From Kluyvera genomosp. 3 (GTDB lineage: Bacteria > Pseudomonadota > Gammaproteobacteria > Enterobacterales > Enterobacteriaceae): a stretch of 64,000 bases of DNA. The notes beneath the pieces are model-generated. The model worked only from the letters and a program-made list of their open reading frames with translations. It ran no database searches and was not told where the DNA came from. The translations under genes were made by a program, and so were the position numbers. Location of the stretch: contig CP022114.1 of assembly GCA_002211745.1 (NCBI GenBank), forward strand, positions 4,000,645-4,064,644, written 5' to 3'. Shown piece after piece: positions 36,563 to 46,657 of this stretch; position 1 is the first letter of the stretch; each line of letters starts with the position of its first letter.

Positions 36563-37036
36563 CCATCGCCTATATCGCCATCGGCAGCAACCTCGCCTCT
36601 CCGCTGGAGCAGGTGAATGCTGCCGTTGAGGCTATTGGCGCCATCCCGGAAAGCCGCATTATCCGCGTCTCTTCGTTTTATCGTACTCCGCCGCTCGGCC
36701 CACAGGATCAGCCAGACTATCTGAACGCCGCCGTTGCGCTGGAAACAGCCCTCACACCAGACGCGTTGCTCAACCATGCCCAGCGCATTGAACTGCAGCA
36801 GGGTCGTCAACGTAAGGCCGAACGCTGGGGCCCGTACCCTCGATTTAGACATCATGCTGTTTGGTCAGGAAATTATTCATACCGAAAATCTGACCGTCCC
36901 GCATTACGACATGTACAACCGCGGCTTTATGCTGTGGCCGCTGTACGAAATTGCCCCGAATTTATGCTTCCCTGACGGCGTCAGCATCCAACAGCGTCTG
37001 GATACCCTGGGCGCGGAAAAACCCGCAAGCTGGTAA
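36559..37036 (+). CDS. folK: 6-hydroxymethyl-7,8-dihydropterin pyrophosphokinase
   Basis: Transfers pyrophosphate to hydroxymethyl-dihydropterin in folate synthesis. Motifs [34 protein letters not shown] and, in the next frame, [11 protein letters not shown]. The frame break near 36833 requires two missing bases (WGP-RTL; CCGCGT read as CCGT). Restored length is 159 aa, the E. coli length. The start overlaps the pcnB stop by 4 bp. The yad fimbrial operon that follows folK in E. coli is absent here. Confidence 0.93.
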
Positions 37037-37155
37037 CGCGAACCTCTCATTTTTAGCGATCCCTGCTTTACGCGGAATCGCTTGCCTAAAATAATTGCCC
37101 CCTGAAATCGGCTGCTAGAATGCCGGGTAATATGACCTTACCATCAGGAATAATT

Positions 37156-37947
37156 ATGAAACCGACCACGATTGCCTTATTGCAGAAATGCAAGCAGGAA
37201 AAAAAGCGCTTCGCGACGATTACCGCCTACGACTACAGCTTTGCCAAACTGTTCGCTGACGTTGGCATCAACGTGATGCTGGTCGGTGATTCGCTGGGCA
37301 TGACCGTCCAGGGGCACGACTCCACCCTGCCGGTGACCGTTGAAGACATCGCCTACCACACCCGCGCGGTACGCCGTGGCGCGCCGAACTGCCTGCTGCT
37401 GTCCGATCTGCCGTTTATGGCCTACGCTACGCCGGAACTGGCGTTTGAGCACTCTGCTACGGTGATGCGTGCCGGTGCCAACATGGTCAAAATCGAAGGC
37501 GGCGCATGGCTGGTGGATACCGTGAAAATGCTCACCGACCGCGCCGTACCGGTCTGCGGCCATCTGGGGCTGACGCCGCAGTCGGTCAATATTTTTGGCG
37601 GCTACAAGGTGCAGGGCCGCGGCGACGCAGGCCAGGTGCTGCTGGACGACGCGCTGGCGCTGGAAGCGGCAGGGGCACAGCTGCTGGTGCTGGAGTGCGT
37701 GCCGGTTGAGCTGGCGAAACGCGTCACTGAAGCGCTGTCGATTCCGGTAATTGGTATTGGCGCGGGCAACGTCACCGATGGGCAGATCCTGGTGATGCAC
37801 GATGCGTTTGGCATTACCGGCGGCCATATTCCGAAATTCGCCAAAAATTTCCTTGCCGAAGCGGGCGACATGCGCGCCGCAGTGCGGCAGTATATTGCTG
37901 AAGTGGAGTCCGGCGTTTACCCGGGCGAAGAACACAGTTTCCATTAA
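37156..37947 (+). CDS. panB: 3-methyl-2-oxobutanoate hydroxymethyltransferase
   Basis: First committed step of pantothenate synthesis, giving ketopantoate. Intact 263 aa (264 in E. coli). TIM-barrel metal and substrate residues are seen in [30 protein letters not shown] and [12 protein letters not shown]. The start [10 protein letters not shown] at 37156 has CAGGAA upstream; an earlier ATG is rejected. Eleven bp before panC. Confidence 0.97.
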   Translation: MKPTTIALLQKCKQEKKRFATITAYDYSFAKLFADVGINVMLVGDSLGMTVQGHDSTLPVTVEDIAYHTRAVRRGAPNCLLLSDLPFMAYATPELAFEHSATVMRAGANMVKIEGGAWLVDTVKMLTDRAVPVCGHLGLTPQSVNIFGGYKVQGRGDAGQVLLDDALALEAAGAQLLVLECVPVELAKRVTEALSIPVIGIGAGNVTDGQILVMHDAFGITGGHIPKFAKNFLAEAGDMRAAVRQYIAEVESGVYPGEEHSFH

Positions 37948-37958
37948 GGAGTCAAGGT

Positions 37959-38806
37959 GTGTTGATTATTGAAACCCTGCCGCTGCTGCGCCAGCATATC
38001 CGTCGTCTACGTCAGGAAGGCAAGCGTGTTGCATTGGTTCCCACCATGGGCAACCTGCACAATGGTCATATGACGCTGGTTGAAGAAGCGAAAACGCGCG
38101 CGGATGTGGTGGTTGTCAGCATCTTCGTCAACCCGATGCAGTTTGACCGCCCGGAAGATCTGGCGCGCTATCCGCGCACGTTGCAGGAAGACTGCGAGAA
38201 GCTAAACAAGCGTAAGGTTGATTTTGTTTTCGCCCGTCGGAGAAAGAAATCTATCCGCAGGGACTGGAAGGCCAAACCTATGTCGACGTTCCCGGTCTTT
38301 CCACCATGCTGGAAGGCGCCAGCCGTCCAGGCCACTTCCGCGGCGTCTCGACCATCGTCAGCAAGCTGTTTAACCTCATTCAGCCGGATATCGCCTGCTT
38401 TGGCGAGAAAGACTTCCAGCAGTTGGCGCTGATTCGCAAAATGGTCGCCGACCTGGGCTACGATATCGAGATCGTCGGCGTGCCGATTATCCGTGCTAAA
38501 GATGGCCTGGCGTTAAGCTCGCGCAACGGCTACCTGACGGCAGATCAGCGTAAAATCGCCCCGGGTCTGTACAAAGTGCTGACCCGCGTGGCCGAGAAGC
38601 TGAAGGCCGGCGAGCGCGACCAGGAAGAGATAATCGCTATCGCCGAGCAGGAGCTGAATGAGAAAGGCTTCCGCGCCGATGATATTCAGATTCGCGACGC
38701 GGATACCCTGCTCGATCTCACCGAGAACAGCAAACGCGCGGTGATCCTGATGGCGGCGTGGCTGGGCCAGGCGCGTCTGATTGATAACCAGAGCGTAGAG
38801 CTGTAA
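37959..38806 (+). CDS. panC: Pantothenate synthetase
   Basis: ATP-dependent condensation of pantoate and beta-alanine. HIGH-like [14 protein letters not shown] and KMSKS-like [10 protein letters not shown] motifs. GTG start ([11 protein letters not shown]) at 37959. One C is missing near 38234 (GCCCCGTCGG), after which the frame reads [17 protein letters not shown]. Restored length is 282 aa (283 in E. coli). Operon with panB. Confidence 0.95.
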
Positions 38807-38828
38807 CGTCGGCGTGATAATCGCCTGG

Positions 38829-38864
38829 TAGGCCGGACAAGGCGTTACGCCGCCATCCGGCCTA
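38829..38864. repeat. REP palindrome between panC and panD
   Basis: TAGGCCGGACAAGGCG...CGCCATCCGGCCTA, an almost perfect palindrome. E. coli has the rpnC (yadD) transposase-like gene in this gap, and it is absent here. Confidence 0.85.
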
Positions 38865-38990
38865 CGCAAAATCGTAAGCAGGCATAATCGCATATGGACA
38901 CCCGTCAGAAATCGGGCAATACTGCCTGCGAAATTTCTCAAGGCAGTCAGAAGACTGCTTTGTTTCCGTTAAGAATTAAAGGTAGACGCT

Positions 38991-39371
38991 ATGATTCGCA
39001 CTATGCTGCAGGGCAAACTTCACCGCGTTAAAGTGACGCATGCAGACCTGCACTACGAAGGTTCCTGCGCCATTGACCAGGACTTCCTCGACGCAGCCGG
39101 TATCCTAGAAAATGAAGCCATTGATATCTGGAACGTGAACAACGGCAAGCGCTTCTCCACCTATGCTATTGCGGCGGAACGCGGCTCTAAAATCATCTCC
39201 GTCAACGGCGCGGCTGCGCACAACGCTGACGTCGGCGACATCGTCATCATCGCCAGCTTCGTGACCATGAGCGACGAAGAAGCGCGTACCTGGCGTCCGA
39301 ACGTGGCCTATTTCGAAGGCGACAACGAGATGAAGCGCACGGCGAAAGCGATTCCGGTTCAGGTTGCGTAA
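38991..39371 (+). CDS. panD: Aspartate 1-decarboxylase proenzyme
   Basis: Makes beta-alanine for pantothenate. Intact 126 aa, the E. coli length. The self-cleavage site Gly-Ser is visible in [10 protein letters not shown], which yields the pyruvoyl cofactor. Separated from panC by a REP and about 180 bp, so probably has its own promoter. Confidence 0.98.
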   Translation: MIRTMLQGKLHRVKVTHADLHYEGSCAIDQDFLDAAGILENEAIDIWNVNNGKRFSTYAIAAERGSKIISVNGAAAHNADVGDIVIIASFVTMSDEEARTWRPNVAYFEGDNEMKRTAKAIPVQVA

Positions 39372-39727
39372 TGCGAATGGCGGAGACGGCATGAGGTTGG
39401 TTGTCTCCGCACATTTCTCTGCCATATAATGCGTCATCATAATATATTTAATACAGTTGTATAATAGCTCATTCCTTTCTCTATTGCGCATTGCCGCTAC
39501 GCCGTCGAATTAATCCTTTCCTCAAAAAGCCACAACCTGTACAGCATGCCCTGGAGACCATTCCAACGTCCCTGCCCAAAGCACTCTTCCAAATTTAAAA
39601 TAAACTTAACATCCATTTTAGAAAATATAACGAAACAGAATGACTTTTCGTAAATATAATCTCAAACGAATTTAAAAAATTAAATTGAATTAATTTTTTC
39701 TTCATCACTCATAAATGGATGTTATAT
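39372..39727. other. AT-rich intergenic region before the fimbrial operon
   Basis: No gene seen. GCGGAGAC/GTCTCCGC (39380-39410) forms a hairpin after panD. The remainder is strongly AT-rich, with TATAAT hexamers at 39425-39430 and 39460-39465. It is a plausible location for the fimbrial promoter and H-NS silencing, but no -35 or regulator site could be fixed and no invertible-element repeats were noticed. Confidence 0.5.
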
Positions 39728-40312
39728 ATGATTTATAAAACAACTCTGGCCACCGCCTTCGCCGTAGCCACAATGGGTTCTCTTTCAGCCCAAGCAGCCG
39801 ATATAGGTCTGATTACATTTGATGGTGCGGTCACGGATACGACCTGTACCATCACGACCAATAACGGCGTTGATGCAAACAATGTCACTATTTCACTCCC
39901 TGTTGTAAAGAAAAGCGATGTCGAAGGCACAACCATCGATAAGGGCGTGGGTGAAAAAGAGTTCGAACTGAAACTCAGCAGTTGCCCTGATGGGCTATCG
40001 ACCGCCACCGCCACCTTTACCTCACAGCAGTTTGCCGATCTCACTAACGGTACATTAAAAAGTGACACCACCGTGGCAGGCCATGCTAACAACGTCAACC
40101 TGGCGATCTACAACAATGCCAGCGCGGATAAAACCCGAATTAATATCGGACTCGCCGGCAACAATACCCAGGCGGCAGATATCAGTACCGGTGAAGGCAC
40201 CCTCTCCTATCGCGTGGCCTATGTACCTAGCGCTGACTGGGTCAAAGGCACAACGGATATTTCCTCAGGTAGCGTAAGCAGCAACGTGACCTTCACAATG
40301 ACCTATCAATAA
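39728..40312 (+). CDS. Major fimbrial subunit (type 1 pilin family)
   Basis: Secreted pilin forming the rod. Signal peptide MIYKTTLATAFAVATMGSLS with cleavage after AQA. The mature protein starts ADIGLITFDGAVTDTTC, a donor-strand extension followed by the first pilin Cys; the partner Cys is in LSSCPDG. The C-terminus VTFTMTYQ has the penultimate Tyr used for chaperone recognition. Intact, about 194 aa. An ATG three codons upstream (39719) is an alternative start. First gene of a seven-gene operon with the same order as E. coli yadN-yadV-htrE-yadM-L-K-C. Confidence 0.88.
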   Translation: MIYKTTLATAFAVATMGSLSAQAADIGLITFDGAVTDTTCTITTNNGVDANNVTISLPVVKKSDVEGTTIDKGVGEKEFELKLSSCPDGLSTATATFTSQQFADLTNGTLKSDTTVAGHANNVNLAIYNNASADKTRINIGLAGNNTQAADISTGEGTLSYRVAYVPSADWVKGTTDISSGSVSSNVTFTMTYQ

Positions 40313-40327
40313 TTACTTTGATTAACA

Positions 40328-40353
40328 GGCGCTTATCTGTCAGGAAAAGCGCC
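40328..40353 (+). other. Hairpin between pilin and chaperone genes
   Basis: GGCGCTT/AAGCGCC stem with a 12-nt loop in the 55-nt gap. No long T run. Similar intercistronic hairpins in other fimbrial operons stabilise pilin mRNA and lower downstream expression; that role here is inference. Confidence 0.5.
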
Positions 40354-40367
40354 TTCGATATTTATGG

Positions 40368-41108
40368 ATGAATATGATGAATCACAGTAAAACTGCTAAA
40401 TCAGCGCTACTATTTGGCGCAACCCTGCTGGCATCTCATGCCGCTCTTGCCGATATCGTGATTTCTGGCACCCGAATTATCTATCCGGAATCGGCAAAAG
40501 ACGTGACGGTGAATATGGAAAACCGTGGTGGAAAGCCGTTATTAGTGCAAACCTGGCTGGACGATGGCCGCGATACCACGAACCCACAGGAACTCAAGCT
40601 TCCCTTCGTCATCACGCCGCCAGTATCGCGTGTCGATGCGGGAAAGGGTCAGACGGTACGCATCACCTGGCTTGGTCAGCCTCTCCCTCAGGACAGAGAA
40701 ACCATGTATTGGTTTAACGTGCTTGAGGTGCCACCAAAAGCCAAGAACACAGAAACCCAGAATATGCTGCAGCTGGCGTTCCGTACCCGTATCAAGATGT
40801 TCTTCCGCCCGAATGGCTTGAAAAGCAGTCCTTCAACGGCAGCAGTACAAATAACCTGGTCCCAGCAGCAGCAAAATAACAAACCCGTTCTGATTGCACG
40901 CAACGATTCACCCTATTACGTCTCGCTGGCAAAAGTCACCGCTCAGTTTGGTAGCACACCCGAAGAGGTTGAGCCTCACTCTATCGCGCCATTCAGCACC
41001 CAGGTAATGCCATTAACTCATACAGGTTCAGCAAGAGTTGCAAAGATTACCTATGCATCGATTAATGATTTCGGCGGAGTAGAACAGCACGAAGCGGTTA
41101 TTAAATAA
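40368..41108 (+). CDS. Periplasmic fimbrial chaperone (PapD/EcpD-YadV family)
   Basis: Caps pilin subunits by donor-strand complementation and delivers them to the usher. Signal peptide ends near ASHAALA, then DIVISGTRIIYPESAKDVTV. The edge-strand alternating hydrophobic block (LLQLAFRTRIKMFFRP) and the chaperone signature FWFNVLEVPPK-like YWFNVLEVPPK are clear. Intact, 246 aa, the same length as E. coli EcpD/YadV, which it resembles most. Confidence 0.92.
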   Translation: MNMMNHSKTAKSALLFGATLLASHAALADIVISGTRIIYPESAKDVTVNMENRGGKPLLVQTWLDDGRDTTNPQELKLPFVITPPVSRVDAGKGQTVRITWLGQPLPQDRETMYWFNVLEVPPKAKNTETQNMLQLAFRTRIKMFFRPNGLKSSPSTAAVQITWSQQQQNNKPVLIARNDSPYYVSLAKVTAQFGSTPEEVEPHSIAPFSTQVMPLTHTGSARVAKITYASINDFGGVEQHEAVIK

Positions 41109-41156
41109 CATAACAACCTGCTAGCAGTACCACCGCTGTTAGTAACTAATGGATTA

Positions 41157-43734
41157 GTGAAGAGATTGTTACTGCGTCGCTCAATTTACTGCGTCTTTAT
41201 CTTTTTTGCTGCTCAGGTTACATCCTTTGCGGCCGATACCTCTACGCCCCAATCTTCTGATGAAGATGTCGAATTCAACGATCTGTTTTTGTTTAACACT
41301 GGCAATGATATTGATATTAGCCGCTTCTCAAAAGGCAACCCCATCGTTCCTGGAACGTTCAAGACCCAAATATCGCTAAACAAAAGAAAAAAACTGCTGA
41401 CGAATTTTACCTTTAAGGACAACAACACGCCGCGAGCCACTCCCTGCTTTACCGCCAAAATACTCATGCAAATAGGGATTAAAGCGGATGCCATTAAAGA
41501 CAAAATGAAGGGGAATGACGAAGAGACCTGCATTGATATCACCCGTGAGTTTCCCGGCATGAATTGGGATTTTGACTCCAGTATCCAGGAACTCAACATC
41601 AATTCACCGCAGATTTATATCGACAGGCACCCGAATGGCTATATTGATCCCTCGCTCTGGGATGATGGGATCGCAGCCGCCATGCTGTCATACGATCTCA
41701 ACGCCTGGCGTAGCCATAGCGCAAACAGCACGACAGAAACCGCCTATGCTGGCCTGAAATATGGTCTGAATATCGGGCCGTGGCGACTGCGTTCGCGAGG
41801 CACACTCAACTGGGATCAGGATAGCGGCGCTGACTACGCAAGTCAGGATATTTACCTACAGCGCGATCTCACACGACTGCATTCACAGTTATTGCTTGGC
41901 GACTCCTATACACGTGGCGATGTATTTAACTCATTCAATCTACGCGGAATGCGTATTTACAACGATGACCGCATGCTGCCGGCGGAATCTCAACGTATGC
42001 CCCACGATTCATGGCGTCGCCACCAGTAATGCTAAAGTCACCGTGACACAAAGTGGCAATAAAATTTACGAAAGCACCGTCCCACCGGGGAGTTTGAAAT
42101 TAACGACCTGAGCACCGTGGGCTACGGCAGCGATCTGGTGGTTACCGTCGAAGAGTCAGACGGAAGCCAGCGAACCTTTTCCGTACCCTACTCCTCCGTT
42201 AGCCAGCTCATTCGCCCCGGAAATGCCCGCTGGGATATCGGCCTGGGTGAGCTGAATGATAGTAATTTGAAGACGCGGCCCAAAGTGGGCTATCTCTCCG
42301 GCTTTTACGGTTTAACGGACCTTGTTACAGGATACGCAGGCGCGCAGTATGCCGATAACCATTATTTCTCCGGCCTGTTGGGGTTGGCAATCAACACACG
42401 GCTGGGAGCATTCTCGTTCGATGCCACCTACTCCAACGCCGATATCAATAACTTAGGCCCGCTAAGCGGCCAAAGCTACCGCCTCTCCTGGAGCAAGCTG
42501 ATTGAGCCAACACACACCTCTTTCAACGTCGCCGCCTACCGTTTTTCGACGGCAAATTATCTGACACTAAGCGATGCAGCCACACTCGCCGACGAAATGC
42601 AAAACAACACTGACAACGATAGTAACAGCACCTATGACAGCTATCAGCGGATGAAAAACCAGATCCAGATTAACGTGAACCAACCGCTGGCAGCGGAAAA
42701 AAAAGATTATGGTTCGCTTTATCTGACAGGAAGCTGGCAAAACTACTGGAATGACAACAGCACAACCTCTCAGTATTCAGTAGGTTATAACAACTCATTC
42801 ACTCTTGGCAGCTACAGTATCTCATTGCAGCGCAGCTATAACGAATATGGCGAAAAAGACGATCGGCTGTATATCAACCTCAGTATTCCGCTGGGACGCT
42901 GTTTGACCACGGAGAATCCCCGGGAGGGTTCTCCAGCATCAACACCAGCCTGAGCTCCGACTTCAAAAAGAATTCAACGCTGAATACCAGCGCTAACGGT
43001 AATACCGAAGATTACCGCTTTAGCTATAGCATCAACGCCAGCACGACCCATGCTGATGGCAGCGACACCAAGCAAATCGGCGGATACGGTAGCTACAACA
43101 GCGCCTACGGCCCTTAAGTCTCTCCGCCTCCGCTGCTGACGGCAATAACCGCCAGACATCTATCAGCTACAGCGGCGGCATGATACTGCACTCCGGCGGA
43201 CTCACGCTCGCCCCGGCAGCATCGGCGACACCGACACGCTGGCGCTGGTCAGCGCTCCCGGCGCAGAGGGGCGCACTTAACCACCGGCGATGGCGTTATC
43301 GACGGCTCCGGCTACGCCATCATGCCGTATTTGTCTGCTTATCGGGAAAACACGGTTGGTTTTGATATCTCCAGCCTGGAATCGGATGTAGAGGTTAAAA
43401 ATACCAGTACCATTGCCGTACCGCGCAGCGGTGCCATCATTCGGGTCGATTTTGAAACCGATCAGGGCCGCTCGCTGCTGCTCGATCTGCACCGCTCAGA
43501 CAACGGTTTTATTCCACTTGGTGCAAATGTGCTCAATGAACAAGGACTTTCAATAGGCGCAGTCGGTCAGGCGGGCAGGCTTATGTCCGCGGCGTGCAGG
43601 ACAATGGCACGCTACGCGTCGTATGGGGAAATACCGCCAACAGCAGTTGTACAGTGACATATCACATTACGGAGTCTGCGCAAAAGGTGGGGTTGAGCAT
43701 CATGCTGAATAACCAAACTTGCCAGATGGAATAA
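41157..43734 (+). CDS. Outer-membrane fimbrial usher (HtrE/FimD family)
   Basis: Twenty-four-strand pore that assembles the pilus. The N-terminal domain (VEFNDLFLFNTGNDIDISRF, with Cys pair CFTAKI/CIDITREFPG) and barrel segments are seen, plug and C-terminal domains following in other frames (PRSGAIIRVDFET, NNQTCQME end). GTG start at 41157. Eight single-base losses, near 41996, 42003, 42090, 42895, 43114, 43214, 43270 and 43573. Restored length is about 861 aa, normal for ushers (HtrE 865). Because fimbrial ushers often decay naturally, error is likely but less certain here than in essential genes. Confidence 0.85.
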
Positions 43735-43752
43735 TTTTACAAGGAGTGTTTT

Positions 43753-44328
43753 ATGCAATCATCATGGTTCTTGTTACGTATTATCATCCTGCTAACGCTG
43801 TGCGTAAGCACGCCGGCCACGGCCAGCGGCACGCTCAACCTCGACCTGACTTTCACCGCAACGCTTCGCGAGACCACCTGCGATATGACCCTTGAAGGCG
43901 GTAGCGGCGACGGCACAAACAATATTATTCCCATCGGCAGCGGCGGGATTACCCAACTGGATAAAATCATCAACGCCGACAGCTCCGCAACCACCGCGTT
44001 TAAGCTCAAAATTGTCGATTGCCCATCAAGCTTAACCAAACTGAAAACCACCATCACCGGTAGCGCTTCCAGCATCCAAACGGCGATCAGCAATTCGGCG
44101 ACCAATAACGCAGCGAGCAACGTTGGGGTCAGCATTGCCCGTTCCATCACTCCCGATCAGCCTTTTGAAGTAAACGCCACTGACGATAGCAAAAGCCTGC
44201 TCTGGACATCTGGCGAGATCAGCGCCCACGAAGTGCCATTAGTTGCCCGGCTCATAGAAACGTCAACCGGTAAAGGAACAACCGGTATTTTCAGTGCCAC
44301 CGCAACGTTCAATTTTGAATATGAATAA
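43753..44328 (+). CDS. Fimbrial minor subunit 1
   Basis: Secreted pilin-fold protein, 191 aa, intact. Signal peptide ends ...STPATAS. Pilin Cys pair in RETTCDMTL and IVDCPSSL. The C-terminus TATFNFEYE fits the pilin beta-zipper end. By operon position it corresponds to YadM. 19 bp after the usher. Confidence 0.82.
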   Translation: MQSSWFLLRIIILLTLCVSTPATASGTLNLDLTFTATLRETTCDMTLEGGSGDGTNNIIPIGSGGITQLDKIINADSSATTAFKLKIVDCPSSLTKLKTTITGSASSIQTAISNSATNNAASNVGVSIARSITPDQPFEVNATDDSKSLLWTSGEISAHEVPLVARLIETSTGKGTTGIFSATATFNFEYE

Positions 44329-44345
44329 CGGCAAGGAGCCCAAAA

Positions 44346-44911
44346 ATGAAAATGTATACCCTGATATCTTTGATCGTTGCTACCTTGCTCAGCGCCGGTT
44401 ACTCCACGGTAACACTCGCAGACATCACTGGCACCACCAGCATCCAGGCGACATTCACATCAACGATTGAAGCCGGTACCTGCACGGCGCAAATCCAGAA
44501 TGCGGGCGGACAAGCTATCAGCACACTCGCTTTTGGTGACGTATTTAAATCCGATCTGGTTGCACAGAGCCGCAGCGAAGCCTTCAAAATTGCCTTCAGC
44601 GATTGTGTAGGTGTTAAATCGGCCAGGATCCAGGCCACTTCCGGTAGCGGCGGCGGATGTTCCGGTCCGGATTCCGACGGCGATTCTTTCTCAGCGGGCA
44701 ACGCAACTGGTTTTGAAATCTGGAAGGGGAAGCTGGCGCAGGTACGCTCCTGAGCTGCAATAGCAAACCCGCACAGAGCATCACCATTAGCGACAGCAAC
44801 GTCGATGTCGAGATGAATGCCAGAATCGTGATTGCGAAAACACGAACCATCAGCGATGTCACGGCAGGCAACGTCAGCGCCCCAGTCACGTTTCTGGTGA
44901 CATATCAATAG
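44346..44911 (+). CDS. Fimbrial minor subunit 2
   Basis: Pilin-domain protein with signal peptide MKMYTLISLIVATLLSAG... and pilin cysteines in EAGTCTAQI and AFSDCVGV. One G is missing near 44729 (AAGGGGGAAGC). Beyond it the frame continues AGAGTLLSCNSKP and ends PVTFLVTYQ. Restored length is 188 aa. Position corresponds to YadL. Confidence 0.78.
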
Positions 44912-44929
44912 TGGATGAGGTAGAGAATC

Positions 44930-45524
44930 GTGCTATTCACGCTGAGTACAAAAGTACGTTCTATCTTCAACCTATCGGCGTGCCTGACAGTCGCCTGTGC
45001 CTGCCAGGCCGATGACGCAAACCTGGAGATGACCCTCAGCGCCAATATTGTTGAAAACACCTGCCAGATATCGGTTTCTGACGGTGGGCAGGTCCACCTT
45101 CCACCGTCGGAAAAGATTGGTTTTATAACGCTGACGGCAGTTCACGTCTTGCTCCCAGCGATGCCACCGCGGGCACAGCCTTCTCAATAAAAGTGGAAAA
45201 CTGCCCGGGAGATAATATTACGGTAAAGTCGCTGAATTTTAGTTTCCAGCCACAAAGCGGGCAGTGGCCAACGGGCAGCAAGCAGGTGTTTATCAATGAG
45301 ACACCCGTGACAGCAAGCGGCGCGGATAACGTCGGCATCGTTATTTTCTCTACTGCGCACCACACTAACGTGCTCAACAGCGATGGCACCTCTAACGTCA
45401 CAATGAATATAGAGAACAATGCATGGCCGCCGAGTATGAGTTCTATGCCCGGCCGCAAAATACCGGCCCGGTGAGTACAGGAAAAATTACCAGCAACGTA
45501 CTGGTCAGCACCATTTATAACTAA
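44930..45524 (+). CDS. Fimbrial minor subunit 3
   Basis: Pilin-like secreted protein. GTG start at 44930 with signal peptide ending VACACQA, then DDANLEMTLSANIVENTCQI. The partner Cys is in IKVENCPGD. One base is missing near 45102 and one near 45422. Restored length is 198 aa, ending SNVLVSTIYN. Position corresponds to YadK. Confidence 0.75.
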
Positions 45525-45547
45525 TTCAGGATGAAGGAAGGTTACCC

Positions 45548-46656
45548 ATGTTTATCACACGGCGAACGCCAGTAAGGCATATTTATTTTCTGCTCGCCAC
45601 GCTGTTAATTATGGTGGGTCCAGCGCAAGCCGCTATTGAGTGTCGGTTTGATAACGGCGGCGGTGGCACGACAACACTGGTAAACGGCACATCCTCAAAT
45701 AATATCCGCTGGAGCCAGTCCAGTGGACCTGGATATTCGAATGATGAAGTATTGCTCGCCACAGTTAATTTAACGCTAAGCCCATCGCTGCAATCCACCT
45801 GTAGCCTGGGTAATGATGGTGAGGTGTTAAAAGAAAAGGCTGATACATCCTACGTTCGCGGAGGGAGCTCGTATGATGACAGCGCCGCGTTGTATTACAC
45901 CAATATTCCCGGCATCTACTTTACCGCCAAAATTTATTCCGACGCAGGCGGTGGTTTTTTTAAAGAGACGGGAGTCACTGCCGATGGCTGGGAAACTCTG
46001 GAAGCTGACCATAATGACGAACGCTGGAAAAACAAAACCTGGAAAGCGCTCATTCATATTTATCAGAGCAACGCCGAGTTCGCCGGGAATACCAGCGGTA
46101 TCACCACGTTAACACCAAAAGCTAGCTTCTCTCTGGGCAAATGGCGATTGGCGATAGAACCGATAGCAATAACAAGCCCTGGACATTCAACGTTACCCCA
46201 ACCAGCTTTCAGATCCCCATTATTACCACCACCTGCCAGGCCGCAGCACTCAGCAATGGCTCAACCAATATCGATCTCGGTGACTATATGCTTGCCGATT
46301 TTAACCAATCAACACCTACTCAGGACGTTACCGTACAGCTAAAGGGCTGCAATAACCTGTTTGGCGTTGATGTGAAAATCACCTCGAATAAAACCACGGG
46401 AAGCAGTAACGACCTACTGGGGAATATGCTTACCACCAACGCCGCCTCCGGCGTGGGCGTCAAGCTGATGTCCGGGTCAAACACCTCATTTCAGTTTATC
46501 CCTAACTCATACGCCCAAACACATTACAACTTCAATACAGGCTCAAGCACCACAGCCAACGTGATCGACTTTACCGCTCAGTTGGTCAAAGACGGCAACA
46601 CGATGAAGGCTGGGGAGTTCAAAGCCGCCGCCACTGTATTGATGACCTACTACTGA
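45548..46656 (+). CDS. Putative fimbrial tip adhesin
   Basis: Two-domain tip protein, about 369 aa after restoring one base near 46139. Signal peptide ends GPAQA. The N-terminal ~190 residues (ECRFDNGGGGTTTLV..., STCSLGNDGE) show no family I recognise and would be the receptor-binding domain. The C-terminal pilin domain starts near FQIPIITTTCQAAALSNGS with partner Cys in LKGCNNLFG and ends AATVLMTYY. It is last in the operon, as YadC is in E. coli. Ligand unknown. Convergent with yadE, stops 1 bp apart. Confidence 0.78.
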
Positions 46657-46657
46657 C

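Noticed and set aside
39372-39727. Phase-variable invertible promoter (fim-type) before the fimbrial operon
   Set aside because: No flanking inverted repeats or nearby FimB/E-type recombinase gene were seen.
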